The position numbers and the translations under genes are program-made. Shown one piece after another: positions 1 to 8,192 of a stretch of 47,961 bases of DNA. The DNA lies in contig DJGJ01000036.1 in assembly GCA_002432715.1 (NCBI GenBank), positions 1-47,961 on the forward strand. The letters run 5' to 3'. The DNA is from Sphaerochaeta sp. UBA5849. Lineage in GTDB: Bacteria; Spirochaetota; Spirochaetia; Sphaerochaetales; Sphaerochaetaceae. Within the stretch, counting starts at the first letter, position 1, and every line of letters begins with the position of its first letter. The notes under the pieces were generated by a model. It saw only the letters and a list, made by a program, of their open reading frames with translations. It was not told where the DNA came from and ran no database searches.

Positions 1-464
1 TTGTTCTCCTTCACGATCTGGAAGATCTGGTACCATATCTGGTTCACCTGTTTCATGTATTCACGGCTCATCGCCACGTACGGAGAAGCGATCGCAGCAC
101 CGGTGGTCGGGTGCTTAGCGAGGAAGCCGTACTCGCTGACTGCCATCTCGCACTGGATCCATCGCGCTACAGCCATCGCGTACTGGTGTATGATCTGGCT
201 GCTGACTAAATTCTCACAGCGTCTGGTCTTGAGCCAATCCCATGTCTCCTGGAAGACCTCTGCAGCATCGAGCTCGATGCCACTCTTCTGGGTGACCGTC
301 ATGTAATATTTGACCTCAGGCATGTCCGCGCCCTCGAGCTCGGGAGCCTCGGGCAACTGCACCACACGGGCAGCTTTGCCTTCGTGGATCTTCTCTGAGA
401 GAGCCTTGGGTTTCCTCCCTGCACCGACGCGGGCACCGCCACGGTTGGTACCGTCTTTTGCCAT
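1..464 (-). CDS. Phage terminase small subunit, P27 family (partial, 3' end outside window)
   Basis: Reading the minus strand from the ATG at 464 gives about 154 residues with no stop before the window edge. The protein starts MAKDGTNRGGARVGAGRKPK, a basic Gly-rich N terminus typical of P27-type small terminases, followed by a helical region with WDWLKTRR and a C-terminal stretch rich in Tyr and Trp. Small terminases recognise the phage pac or cos site and load the large subunit for DNA packaging. It lies downstream of an HNH gene, the usual order in temperate phages, so the large terminase, portal and capsid genes should follow to the left. The family call rests on the N-terminal motif and context; no structure or search was available. 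Confidence 0.75.
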   Translation of the reverse strand, partial: MAKDGTNRGGARVGAGRKPKALSEKIHEGKAARVVQLPEAPELEGADMPEVKYYMTVTQKSGIELDAAEVFQETWDWLKTRRCENLVSSQIIHQYAMAVARWIQCEMAVSEYGFLAKHPTTGAAIASPYVAMSREYMKQVNQIWYQIFQIVKEN

Positions 465-600
465 GTCGCACCGCCTTCGTATGATGAGGGGGGTCAATCC
501 CCCGTTTGAATTCCAATTTTTCCGCGTGATTGCCCCTGCCCGTTGTACACCACATATGGTGTAGAGATTCAGATACCCCTAGGGTTGGCGCTACTAATAG

Positions 601-963
601 TTACCTTTTAACGTTCCATCGGTCTCTCTGGCGCCCGTGGAGGGCTGAGTGGCACCTGTTGCATAGTGCCATGAGGTTCTCCTCGTCATCCGTACCACCA
701 TATCTAGTGGCAGTGATATGATGGGCAACCGTCGCTCGTGTAAGGCGTCCCTCTCTCCTGCACAGCTCGCAGAAGGGATGCCCTTCAAGGAATGTTTTCC
801 GGGCCTTCCTCCAAGAGGATCCGTAGCGCTTGTGGGTGCCGGGATCACGTTGGTTGCGTTCGTAGGTGCTCGCAGCCTCTTTCGCATGCTCCGCGCAGTA
901 CCGACCGTCGGTGAGATGTGGACAGCCTGGGTGGCTGCACGGTCGCTTGGGCTTGTAGGGCAT
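601..963 (-). CDS. Phage HNH endonuclease
   Basis: A 120-residue protein starting MPYKPKRPCSHPGC. The ATG at 963 was chosen because AAGGAG lies 8 bases upstream; the reading frame stays open further upstream but without a ribosome site. Two Cys pairs come first (CSHPGC, then CAEH), followed by the HNH core: CELCRREG, AHHI, then ENLMALCNRCHSALHG. Such small HNH proteins beside small terminases are required for cleavage at packaging in several cos phages (known for HK97-like systems), so a role in packaging is likely here. It is the last gene before the small terminase and about 290 bp downstream of an oppositely oriented cargo gene. Confidence 0.88.
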   Translation of the reverse strand: MPYKPKRPCSHPGCPHLTDGRYCAEHAKEAASTYERNQRDPGTHKRYGSSWRKARKTFLEGHPFCELCRREGRLTRATVAHHITATRYGGTDDEENLMALCNRCHSALHGRQRDRWNVKR

Positions 964-1252
964 GAGGGGTACTCCTTGGGGCAAAAAGAAAGCCCGGGAG
1001 GAATTCCCGAGCTCTCGATTGGACTTGTCTGAGTGTACAGTAGCGTGGAACGCGAACTGAGCACAACTGTTATTTTCTGATAATTTAACGATTGGATACA
1101 AGTGTTCCTGGAGTGATTACGGTTCATATTGTGAATTTTAGGAAACGATAATCTGTGCTATCCTAAGTAATAGAATTTTCTATGGTTATTACTGAGAAAG
1201 AAATGGCAGTCGGGTTGATTTTGTTGAAAAGCCTACAAAAGGATTGAGATCC
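964..1252. other. Intergenic junction between HNH gene and reversed cargo gene
   Basis: About 290 bp without a convincing gene. The left part has the phage base composition; from about 1080 it becomes clearly AT-rich, matching the cargo gene at 1253. A weak -10-like TATCCT lies near 1167, but no promoter can be assigned with confidence. Confidence 0.4.
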
Positions 1253-1846
1253 ATGAATATTAAAGAATTTGAGAAAGTCTATTGGGGATATTATCTACAT
1301 CTAGAAAACCGATTTCTGATCACGGGAGATTATGTTTCTTTCGATGAAACGAATTATGGAACGTTCTCGAATGAGTATGTTGCACTTTTACAGACGGTTT
1401 GTTCAGAGATCGACGTAATACTCAAGGATATGTGTGGGTATCCAAGAGCCAATAATAAAACAATGAAAGATTATGCAGTTGATATAAAAAGCCGATTTCC
1501 CTCTGTTGAATCAGAAAGGATTCTAATAAACTACTTCAACTGTGAGATCAAGCCATTTGAAAACCTTTCTGGAACAATGGTTTGGTGGAAAAATTACAAT
1601 GCTGTTAAACACGATCGTATTAATAACTTTGATGCTGCTAACCTGCAATCAGTTGTTGGTTCTCTTGCTGCGCTTTTTCTACTGAATAGACTCTATTTGA
1701 AATCAATAGATACAAACGCATACCATTTCATTATTCAGTCAAGATTATTCAAGAATCCTGATTGGGATGATAAGGGACTTCAAATGGGATTCAAAGTAAA
1801 GGATGGGCATTTAGTTTCGATCTTTCCTGATGATGATAATAATTAG
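1253..1846 (+). CDS. Uncharacterised, HEPN-like protein; probable prophage cargo gene
   Basis: A 197-residue protein, MNIKEFEKVYWGYY..., read against the direction of all surrounding phage genes. The ATG at 1253 is preceded by AAAGGA 9 bases upstream; an in-frame TTG three codons earlier is less likely. No signal peptide or membrane segment is seen. The protein looks all-helical with a conserved-looking block around residues 111-122 (WWKNYNAVKHDR) followed by a hydrophobic helix (VVGSLAALFLLNRLYL). The N-x-V-K-H arrangement resembles the active-site helix of some HEPN proteins, but this is a guess from pattern only. Reverse orientation, lower GC than its neighbours and a terminator-like hairpin behind it are typical of a moron, a gene expressed from the prophage for the host. 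A function in phage exclusion is possible but unproven. Confidence 0.55.
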   Translation: MNIKEFEKVYWGYYLHLENRFLITGDYVSFDETNYGTFSNEYVALLQTVCSEIDVILKDMCGYPRANNKTMKDYAVDIKSRFPSVESERILINYFNCEIKPFENLSGTMVWWKNYNAVKHDRINNFDAANLQSVVGSLAALFLLNRLYLKSIDTNAYHFIIQSRLFKNPDWDDKGLQMGFKVKDGHLVSIFPDDDNN

Positions 1847-1893
1847 ACTATCATTTTGATAAAATTAAGACCATATTCTGTAGCTTATGAATA

Positions 1894-1916
1894 TTCCACC
1901 CAGGAATAGGGTGGAA
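1894..1916. terminator. Hairpin between convergent genes
   Basis: TTCCACCC and GGGTGGAA form a perfect 8-bp stem with a 7-base loop in the gap between the cargo gene and the convergent DUF1492 gene. There is no clear U-run on either strand, so termination is likely but not certain. Confidence 0.5.
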
Positions 1917-1923
1917 CAAAATA

Positions 1924-2334
1924 TCATATAGAAGGAACCCTCACCAGCGCCAGCGCCTTCCTATGCAGGTGGTAGATGTAGTCCTGGCTGTAATTCAGTT
2001 GGGCTGCGATCTGGTCCCAACCTAGGAAGGTGATGTAACGCATCTCCAGCAGCGTCTCGCACTCCATGCTGTTCACACTCCGGATCGCTTCAGCGATCTC
2101 TGTCTTGAGACGCATCAACTGTGCGATGCTGGTGTTGATTTCATTTTCCAGTTCGGTGATCCGTACCACCGCCTCCTCCACGGGAGATCGACGGATCGAC
2201 GGAGCCTTGGGGACCTCTGTGAGTTTGGGGGAGACGTAGACGGCATGGCTTCTGAGCCAATCGAGCTGGCGTTCCTTGGTCTTGATGCGCTTGTCCAGAT
2301 ACCATGCCTGTGACAGATATTCCTTTGTTTTCAT
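1924..2334 (-). CDS. DUF1492/ArpU-like phage transcription regulator with sigma region 4-type HTH
   Basis: A 136-residue protein. The N-terminal half is a charged coiled coil (about 1-95, with heptad-like Leu and Ile), and the C terminus is a sigma region 4-like helix-turn-helix (about 100-130: LEMRYITFLGWDQIAAQLNY then YIYHLHRKAL). Proteins of this design sit at the end of the early region of many temperate phages and control late transcription; the position just before HNH and terminase fits that. AGGAGG lies 7 bases before the ATG, and the start overlaps the preceding stop by 4 bases, so it is translated with the upstream operon. Confidence 0.78.
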   Translation of the reverse strand: MKTKEYLSQAWYLDKRIKTKERQLDWLRSHAVYVSPKLTEVPKAPSIRRSPVEEAVVRITELENEINTSIAQLMRLKTEIAEAIRSVNSMECETLLEMRYITFLGWDQIAAQLNYSQDYIYHLHRKALALVRVPSI

Positions 2335-2552
2335 GCTCTTGCCTCCTGTAGGTGAATCTTGGTGAAGTCGGGGTTGATGTCACACAGGAAACCAAACCAC
2401 TCGCTCTCAAAAAACCGCTCGATCTCATCCTTCGTCGCCCATGCATATAGGTAATCGGGGTTGTCCTCCAGCTGGGACATCGCCTTGTGCCAGTCCATCA
2501 CAGCTCGATCTATGATTGCTGCAGCCAGCTGTCTCATGCTTGACTCTGTCAT
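2331..2552 (-). CDS. Small phage protein of unknown function
   Basis: A 73-residue acidic protein (MTESSMRQLAAAIIDRAVMD...) lying exactly between the SNF2 helicase and DUF1492 genes, with 4-base start/stop overlaps on both sides. This tight coupling, and an upstream AGGGGG, support it as a real gene. No known motif is recognised; the Trp- and Phe-rich C-terminal half (FFESEWFGFLCDI) suggests a folded domain, possibly DUF5049- or DUF6329-like small phage proteins, but this is not established. Confidence 0.6.
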   Translation of the reverse strand: MTESSMRQLAAAIIDRAVMDWHKAMSQLEDNPDYLYAWATKDEIERFFESEWFGFLCDINPDFTKIHLQEARA

Positions 2553-3922
2553 CGAGTGCCCCCTGTAAGTTCGGCCTTCACCGCCTCGATCAGAGCATCC
2601 TGGGTTAGTGCCTTACCTGAAAGAACCTTTATGATGCGCTCATCGATGGTATTCTCGGTGATGAGATGTTGGACCACCACGGTCTCGGACTGTTGCCCCT
2701 GACGCCAGAGGCGCGCTACCGTCTGCTGATACAGTTCTAAGCTCCAGGTCAGTCCGAACCAGATCAGGCAATTGCCACCGCTTTGGAGGTTCAGCCCGTG
2801 TCCTGCCGATGCGGGGTGGATCAACCCGACCGGGAGTTTTCCCTCATTCCACTTTTTGAGGCTTTCGCTCGTATCCAGAGTTGAAAACGACACGCCAAGC
2901 TTCTCCAGCCTCCCCGCAATCCGCTGAAGGTCGTGCTTGAACCAATAGGCCACCAGTACGCTTTGTCCGTTTGCTGCTTCGATGAGGTCCTCCAATAGAT
3001 CAAGCTTTCGGTCATGGATGCCGATCGTCGCCCCGTCGTCGGTGTACACAGCCCCATTTGCCAGCTGCAGCAGTTTGCCGGACAGGCTGGCGGCATTGGC
3101 CGCTGTCACCTGTCCCCCTGAGGAATCCAGGACCAGATCCTTCCTTAGTTTCTCATAGACCATCCGCTCCTCATCTCTGAGGGTGACGCGGTACTCATTG
3201 GTGATCAGCTCAGGCATCCTGATATGGTCCTGGGCCTTCATGGAGATGGTAATGTCCTCGATCGCTTGGTAGATCCTTTCCTCGGCACCGGGGGCGGGCT
3301 TGTAGCTGAACACCACCTGGCCGCTGCGCTTGTCTGGGGAGAAGTACGCATCACGGTAAGCTCCGATGAACCTTCCCAACCTCACGCCCTTGTCCAACAG
3401 CTTGAACTGGGCCCAGAGGTCGATCAGGCCGTTGCTTGCCGGGGTACCGGTCAGGCCAACGATGCGCTTTACCACGGGACGGCGCTTCATCAGAGCCCTG
3501 AAGCGCTTGGAGCGGTGGTTCTTGAACGACGAGAGCTCGTCGACGACGACCATGTCGAAGTCGAAGGGCAGGGTGCTCTCTTCGATCAGCCACTGCACGT
3601 TCTCTCGGTTGATAATGTACAGGTCAGCCTTGCGCCCTAAGGCAGTAAGGCGCTCGGCGGTACTTCCCACGGCCACTGACGGAATCAAATCCCCAAGGTG
3701 ATCCCACTTGCCGATTTCCGTAGGCCAGGTATCCCGTGCAACTCGAAGGGGTGCGATGATCAGGACCTTGTGTACCAGGAAAGAATCGAACAGGAGGTTG
3801 GAAAGGGCCGTCAGGGTGATGACCGTTTTGCCAAGTCCCATCTGCAGCAATACCGCCGCCACGGGGTGCTGTTCTATGAAGTCGCTCGCATACTGTTGGT
3901 AGTCATGCGGTGTATATGTCAT
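2549..3922 (-). CDS. Phage SNF2-family DEAD-box helicase
   Basis: A 457-residue superfamily 2 ATPase. Walker A is MGLGKTVITL near residue 28, motif II is VVVDELSSFKN (DELS rather than DEAH), motif III is GLTGTPASNG, and the C-terminal RecA domain carries SAGHGLNLQSGGN and the arginine finger block QQTVARLWRQGQ. This is the short SNF2 form common in phage replication modules; it probably remodels or translocates on double-stranded DNA during replication or recombination. The start overlaps the VRR-NUC gene by 20 bases and has a GAGGAG site. The pairing VRR-NUC plus SNF2 is recurrent in phages and suggests the two act together. Confidence 0.92.
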   Translation of the reverse strand: MTYTPHDYQQYASDFIEQHPVAAVLLQMGLGKTVITLTALSNLLFDSFLVHKVLIIAPLRVARDTWPTEIGKWDHLGDLIPSVAVGSTAERLTALGRKADLYIINRENVQWLIEESTLPFDFDMVVVDELSSFKNHRSKRFRALMKRRPVVKRIVGLTGTPASNGLIDLWAQFKLLDKGVRLGRFIGAYRDAYFSPDKRSGQVVFSYKPAPGAEERIYQAIEDITISMKAQDHIRMPELITNEYRVTLRDEERMVYEKLRKDLVLDSSGGQVTAANAASLSGKLLQLANGAVYTDDGATIGIHDRKLDLLEDLIEAANGQSVLVAYWFKHDLQRIAGRLEKLGVSFSTLDTSESLKKWNEGKLPVGLIHPASAGHGLNLQSGGNCLIWFGLTWSLELYQQTVARLWRQGQQSETVVVQHLITENTIDERIIKVLSGKALTQDALIEAVKAELTGGTR

Positions 3923-4184
3923 TGATGATCTCCTCTATCTGCTCTCTGGAATCCAGCACGTATGCCTTGAACCCCAGACCCTTCAGCATTTCATGCCTTA
4001 CCCGTTGGAGTGCCCTCATCTTTTTGCCTGCGGCCTTCACTTCCACAAAGCCGCACCGCCCGCCGGGCAGCAGCACCAATCGGTCAGGCATCCCATCGAA
4101 GCCCGGGCTTATGAATTTCACAGCCCGACCTCCCTTCTTTTTCACAGTCTTCACCAACTGCAGTTCGATCTCTTTCTCAAGCAT
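3903..4184 (-). CDS. VRR-NUC domain nuclease
   Basis: A 93-residue stand-alone VRR-NUC protein starting MLEKEIELQL. The ATG at 4184 overlaps the preceding stop by 8 bases (ATGCTTGA); an in-frame ATG seven codons earlier lies deeper inside the upstream gene. The PD-(D/E)XK core is plain: GFDGMPDRLVLLPGGRCGFVEVKAAG, giving the catalytic Asp and E-x-K. Phage VRR-NUC proteins act as structure-specific nucleases, for example on Holliday junctions. It is followed directly by the SNF2 helicase, its usual partner. Confidence 0.9.
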   Translation of the reverse strand: MLEKEIELQLVKTVKKKGGRAVKFISPGFDGMPDRLVLLPGGRCGFVEVKAAGKKMRALQRVRHEMLKGLGFKAYVLDSREQIEEIINDIYTA

Positions 4185-4836
4185 ATTCCCCGTCCATGAT
4201 GTCAAACGCGAAGTGCTGGGCTACTAGGAAGGACGTCATGCGCGCATTGTCCTTCCAGTGGTATCCCTCGCCGTCGATCTCAAGACGGTAGTACTCACGT
4301 CCGCGAAAACTGTCGGTGTCGATCACGAATTTGCGGTGCTTATAGCGCAACACCCATCGTTTCTCAGATGCTTCAACCCACTCCTTCTTCAGGAAGTTTG
4401 ACTTGCGTTGGCTCCTTCTTCGAACCTCGCGTTCACGTTCTTTAGCACCAAGGATGTCCTCCTCCATGATGCCCGCGCAGATGCATCCCGTGCTCAACAT
4501 CTGGGAGAACTCTGGGTGCTCCATCACATGGACATACCGCACTCTCGTACACCCACAGAGTTCGCAGGTGAAGTCATCCGACTCGTGATCGCTGACCCGG
4601 ACGCAACGCCACCCGGTCAACGGTGCCCCGAGTTCCCACAGCGTCCTGCGACATTTTGCTATGTAGGGTGAGTTCTCCAAAGCTGCCATGCTCTCATCGA
4701 GCGTGGCACATCCATACCTCAGTATTGTGGTGAAGATGTGCGGGAACGGTTTCGGCAAGAAGTAATTGGGTGGTCCTGTTTTCGAACTCCCCTCAGCTGA
4801 TCTTGGTCCCCGCATTCCATTCTCTTGCTCAAGCAT
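4177..4836 (-). CDS. Phage Cys-motif (zinc-binding?) protein of unknown function
   Basis: A 219-residue protein starting MLEQENGMRG; GGAGGAGC directly before the ATG at 4836 decides this start. The N terminus (to about 45) is low-complexity. A central domain has WRCVRVSDHESDD, then C-x2-C-G (CELCGC), RVRYVHVMEHPEF and GCICAG, suggesting a treble-clef-like metal site. A basic linker (KEREREVRRRSQRK) follows and then a Trp/Tyr-rich C-terminal domain (about 155-219). The gene lies between the primase-helicase and VRR-NUC, so a DNA-processing role is plausible. The central motif recurs in the island protein at 26453. Confidence 0.65.
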   Translation of the reverse strand: MLEQENGMRGPRSAEGSSKTGPPNYFLPKPFPHIFTTILRYGCATLDESMAALENSPYIAKCRRTLWELGAPLTGWRCVRVSDHESDDFTCELCGCTRVRYVHVMEHPEFSQMLSTGCICAGIMEEDILGAKEREREVRRRSQRKSNFLKKEWVEASEKRWVLRYKHRKFVIDTDSFRGREYYRLEIDGEGYHWKDNARMTSFLVAQHFAFDIMDGEYA

Positions 4837-4850
4837 TGCTCCTCCAATGC

Positions 4851-5186
4851 GGGACAGGTGGACAGCCGGGACAGTGTGTCCTATATATGTATACGCGTGT
4901 GTATGGGTGCCCATGTTGCATTCCCCCCTCTCCTAGCAGCTGCATACTCTTATTGAGTTGTTGCTGTCCATCTGTCCCGAATCCCCTGTTATTCGTTTTC
5001 TGTGAATGAATTGCATCACTGGACAGTGTGGGGACAGCCTTCATCATAAGCTGTCCCGGAGTTGCAGCTGTCCCGTGTGTAGCCTCTCTGACGCCCGTAG
5101 ATGGGGAAGTGGGCTCGGGGGGCCCTGTCCCAACCCTCGATGTGTTGCATGATGGCGGTAAGCAGGTATGATTCGTTTTTGGACAG
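4851..5186. repeat. Cluster of GGGACAG/CTGTCCC motifs, candidate phage replication origin
   Basis: GGGACAG or GGACAG occurs at 4851, 4860, 4868, 5021, 5031 and 5181, and the complement CTGTCCC or CTGTCC at 4964, 4972, 5051, 5068 and 5125. They are grouped in direct pairs or triplets 8-17 bases apart, with alternating orientation, and GGACAGTGTG is repeated exactly at 4869 and 5021. An alternating purine-pyrimidine tract (about 4882-4905) lies between the groups. The cluster spans the end of the primase-helicase gene and the 180-bp gap behind it. Iterons next to a phage helicase are a common origin layout; the function here is inferred. Confidence 0.5.
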
Positions 5187-7400
5187 GAGTGCTGGATCCT
5201 TGTTCAGGCATTCGCACCAGATCTCCATGTTGCAAACCGTACTTCTTCTGACAGTGCCCTTCGCCGTCATGCCAGTGTTCCTTTCGGAGAGGAACGCGCG
5301 TCGTTCATACATATCCATCGCATCCCAGTTCTCGGGAAGCAGGGTATCAAGGAATATCCTGACAAGACCCTCACGGTCATCGTTTTCCATAGCTCCTATC
5401 TGCACGGCCTCGGCCTCATCAAGGAAGTCTCCCTCGAGATACAGCTTTTCCCCGCTCTCCCAGATGGCCTTTGCCTCCGCCCAGAACTGGGTTCGGTATG
5501 CTTCAGTGGGTTGCCACACCATCCGGTGACGTTCCAGGTGCGACTTGATGACCCAATACCGCCGGTTACCGGTGATATCGCGCAGGTACCCGTGTTCGCC
5601 GTTGACCGTCGCGATGATCACGCTCTGGCGCGGGTGGCTTTCGACCGTCTTGCCGTAACTGGGGCGGTATTGGTCGTCGGAGGTGGAGAAGAACGCCTTC
5701 ACGCGTTCGATGTCGGCTTTCTTCATGCCGGCCAGCTCCCCGATCTCCGCGATCCAAACTCCCTGCAGCTTCTCAGCCCCTGCCTTTGACTCCATGTCAG
5801 CCAACGAGAGGGTTTCCGAGTAGTAGTCACTTCCCACTAAGTCCTTGACGATCGTGCTCTTGCCGATACCTTGCTCGCCGTCGAGCACCAGGACATTGTC
5901 GAACTTTGTTCCCGGGTGGTATATGCGAGCCACTGCTGCAGCAAAGGTCTTTCGGGTCACTGCCCTGACATAGGGAGTATCGTCGGTTTTTAGGTAATGG
6001 ATGAACAGTTCCTCGACCCTCTTGACGCCATCCCATGGTGGAAGGCCGTTGAGATAATCGCGGATAGGGTGGAAATGGCGATCGTCTGCGATCTTCGTGA
6101 ACGCCACATCGTGATTGCGGCTTGAGAATGCGAGATAGCGGGAGTCGATGAGAGACTTCAATTGAGCCGTATCTGCATCACGCCAGAAGCTGTTTCCCAC
6201 CGGCCTGTCCCAAGGCAGCTTAGATGTGACTTGGATGCGCCCCGCCAGGTCGTTGAATGCGAACCCTGCGAAATCTGGATCGTTGCTGAGGATCAAGTTC
6301 AAATTCCATACACTGTTCTCCAACAGACTGCTTCGCGGCATGTAGCGCAGTTGTTTCTCCCAGTCGCCATCGGATGAGAAATCGACATTCGCCTCAGCAC
6401 GTCGTTCATGGGTGATCAACGTCTTCACACGCTCATCCTTACTTACCAGGTCTGCCATCTCCTTGAAGGACTTCTTCGCATCGTCATCGCCAAAATGGTG
6501 GATCCTCACGAGGTCGAAGGCGTTGAGCCTCCGTCCACAAGCGGGATCGCTGGCATGGAAGGATTGAGCGAACTTGCCTTCATAGATCGCCAGCCCCGAG
6601 GTGCTGTCGGCGGGGATGTAACTGTATCTTTCCTCTCTGGTCGTAGGTTCGTAGATGTGTGCAAGAAACGTTTCGATGGCATCCTGGATAGGGAAGTAGG
6701 CACGGCAGAATGCTCCCACGAGCCCTTCCTTCACAAGTGGATCCTCCTGCATCTTGTCCGATGGCGGACGCACGGTGCTTTCGCGGGAAGAGGTGGGCAG
6801 GAGCGAGCAGTCTTTCCAATCTGGATAGGATGATAGGAACACATCGGGATCAAGCCATGGACCGTCGATGCGATCGAATATGTACTCTCCGTTGGAGGGA
6901 GTGGTCGGCCAATACATCAGCTGATGGGGGCGATAGGAGCATTCATCGAATTGGTCGATGTCCCACCCGGCAGCCAGGTGCCTGGCGATTGCCACGTATT
7001 CATCGGAACTTACGTCCCGGCTTAGCGGGACGAGAATGCGTACTCGTGGATTCTCCGGGGTATGTCCGTGGGTGGTATAAAGGCAGGCGGCGTAGGGGCA
7101 CTGTGTCTTGAACGCTGACACGAAATCCATGCGCGCACGGTCCGCATCGAAGGCCAGCATCGATCGGCTTACGACGTTCTCCCGCCGCCGCCGGTTATCC
7201 TTCAGCTGTCCGGCGACGAAGCCACCCTTGTCCTTCACCTGATCGCGTTGTGTCTTGGGGAGTTTGGGATACTCCTGGACGGACTCGGTCGTGCGGATGG
7301 TGGTTGACAGACGATCGCATAGGGCGTCGAACGTGGTAGTTTTGTTGCTCCATGTCTTCGCATGACAGCTGTTGCCATAGGCGATATTCAGATCTCTCAT
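5016..7400 (-). CDS. Phage primase-helicase, virulence-associated protein E (VapE) type
   Basis: A 794-residue two-part replication protein. The N-terminal part (about 60-195) looks like an archaeo-eukaryotic primase: FDAD at 84-87, PRVRILVPLSR near 118-128 and RPHQLMYWP near 157-165. A middle linker contains CGRRLNAFDLVRIHHFG (288-304). The C-terminal superfamily 3-like VapE ATPase has Walker A GEQGIGKST (508-516), Walker B-like GVWIAEIGEL (547-556), SVIIATVNG and the arginine-containing ITGNRRYWVI (609-618). It should prime and unwind DNA at the phage origin. The start overlaps the antirepressor stop by 4 bases. The last residues are encoded inside the GGGACAG repeat cluster, so the origin and the C terminus share sequence. 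Confidence 0.92.
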   Translation of the reverse strand: MRDLNIAYGNSCHAKTWSNKTTTFDALCDRLSTTIRTTESVQEYPKLPKTQRDQVKDKGGFVAGQLKDNRRRRENVVSRSMLAFDADRARMDFVSAFKTQCPYAACLYTTHGHTPENPRVRILVPLSRDVSSDEYVAIARHLAAGWDIDQFDECSYRPHQLMYWPTTPSNGEYIFDRIDGPWLDPDVFLSSYPDWKDCSLLPTSSRESTVRPPSDKMQEDPLVKEGLVGAFCRAYFPIQDAIETFLAHIYEPTTREERYSYIPADSTSGLAIYEGKFAQSFHASDPACGRRLNAFDLVRIHHFGDDDAKKSFKEMADLVSKDERVKTLITHERRAEANVDFSSDGDWEKQLRYMPRSSLLENSVWNLNLILSNDPDFAGFAFNDLAGRIQVTSKLPWDRPVGNSFWRDADTAQLKSLIDSRYLAFSSRNHDVAFTKIADDRHFHPIRDYLNGLPPWDGVKRVEELFIHYLKTDDTPYVRAVTRKTFAAAVARIYHPGTKFDNVLVLDGEQGIGKSTIVKDLVGSDYYSETLSLADMESKAGAEKLQGVWIAEIGELAGMKKADIERVKAFFSTSDDQYRPSYGKTVESHPRQSVIIATVNGEHGYLRDITGNRRYWVIKSHLERHRMVWQPTEAYRTQFWAEAKAIWESGEKLYLEGDFLDEAEAVQIGAMENDDREGLVRIFLDTLLPENWDAMDMYERRAFLSERNTGMTAKGTVRRSTVCNMEIWCECLNKDPALLSKNESYLLTAIMQHIEGWDRAPRAHFPIYGRQRGYTRDSCNSGTAYDEGCPHTVQ

Positions 7401-8110
7401 AGGTCCTCCTTCAGGAAGTCAGTCCAAGCGGTGAGCGGATAACTGTTTACAGTTCCGAAGCGTTCATCGTTCGTTTCGCATGCACGTATCTCGATCGCTC
7501 GTGATCGGCAGAAAGCCGACAGCTGTTTGCCGATGGCCTGGGATTGTGCAAGATTCCAGTGTTTTCCGAAAACCTTGTTGTACTTTGCCACAGTGTAGAA
7601 CTGCAGTGAGGCATTCAAGGCGATCTCGAGGGTTTCATTTTCCTCCGTGAGGTCCATGATCCGTCGCTGCGCCTCGAGTGCTTTTTGGTGTGCGATCTGC
7701 AGTGCTCGTTCCATGATGTGTTCGGGAGAGTTCCATGCTTCCTCTACGGCAATGAAGTACCTTCGGAATTTTCGGCCCATCTCAGAGCGCTGAAGCATAC
7801 ACAGTTCCTTTGCCATGGCGACGGTGATCTCATGATCGATGCCCGGACGGCCTCCGGTACTTTCGCGCAAATTTGTGCGAAAGTCCTTTTCCTCTTCAAA
7901 TCCGTACCGGCACATGCGTGGAAACCAGTCCCTGTAAGGTGTCACTACATTTAATGCTGCATGCAGGTCCCTTGCACTGACCGTAGGAACCGGGGTTTCA
8001 TAGTTGATGGGAATCAGCGTATCTGATGAAGGGGATGCTCTTTCACTGGAATGGCACACATCGTTGTTGCACCGGTCTTGACTATAACAGGGTAAGGTTT
8101 TTCGACTCAT
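7397..8110 (-). CDS. Phage antirepressor, AntA/AntB domain
   Basis: A 237-residue protein. Residues about 40-125 are an AntA/AntB domain: TVSARDLHAALNVVTPYRDW, FEEEKDF, GRPGIDHEITVAMAKELCML and GRKFRRYFIAVEEAW. A helical linker follows (about 130-165), then a C-terminal domain with YNKVFGKHWNLAQSQAIGKQL, as in many two-domain antirepressors. These proteins counteract the prophage repressor and tip the switch to lytic growth. AGGAGGAATAATT precedes the ATG at 8110. No CI-like repressor is present next to it; the only Xre protein nearby belongs to the restriction operon. Confidence 0.88.
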   Translation of the reverse strand: MSRKTLPCYSQDRCNNDVCHSSERASPSSDTLIPINYETPVPTVSARDLHAALNVVTPYRDWFPRMCRYGFEEEKDFRTNLRESTGGRPGIDHEITVAMAKELCMLQRSEMGRKFRRYFIAVEEAWNSPEHIMERALQIAHQKALEAQRRIMDLTEENETLEIALNASLQFYTVAKYNKVFGKHWNLAQSQAIGKQLSAFCRSRAIEIRACETNDERFGTVNSYPLTAWTDFLKEDL

Positions 8111-8192
8111 AATTATTCCTCCTTCTTATTGCCGAAAAACCGTACCCTTTGAAGTTGGGGAAAGGGAAACCACAGAGGAGGAATTGAAATGA

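Noticed and set aside
316..555. Minus-strand frame of 79 codons overlapping the start of the small terminase
   Set aside because: It lies out of frame across the terminase start, has no ribosome site and its composition (Arg- and Gly-rich) is that of a shadow frame.
3224..3640. Long plus-strand frame across the SNF2 helicase gene
   Set aside because: It is antisense to a gene with complete helicase motifs and lacks a ribosome site; long antisense frames are common in GC-rich coding DNA.
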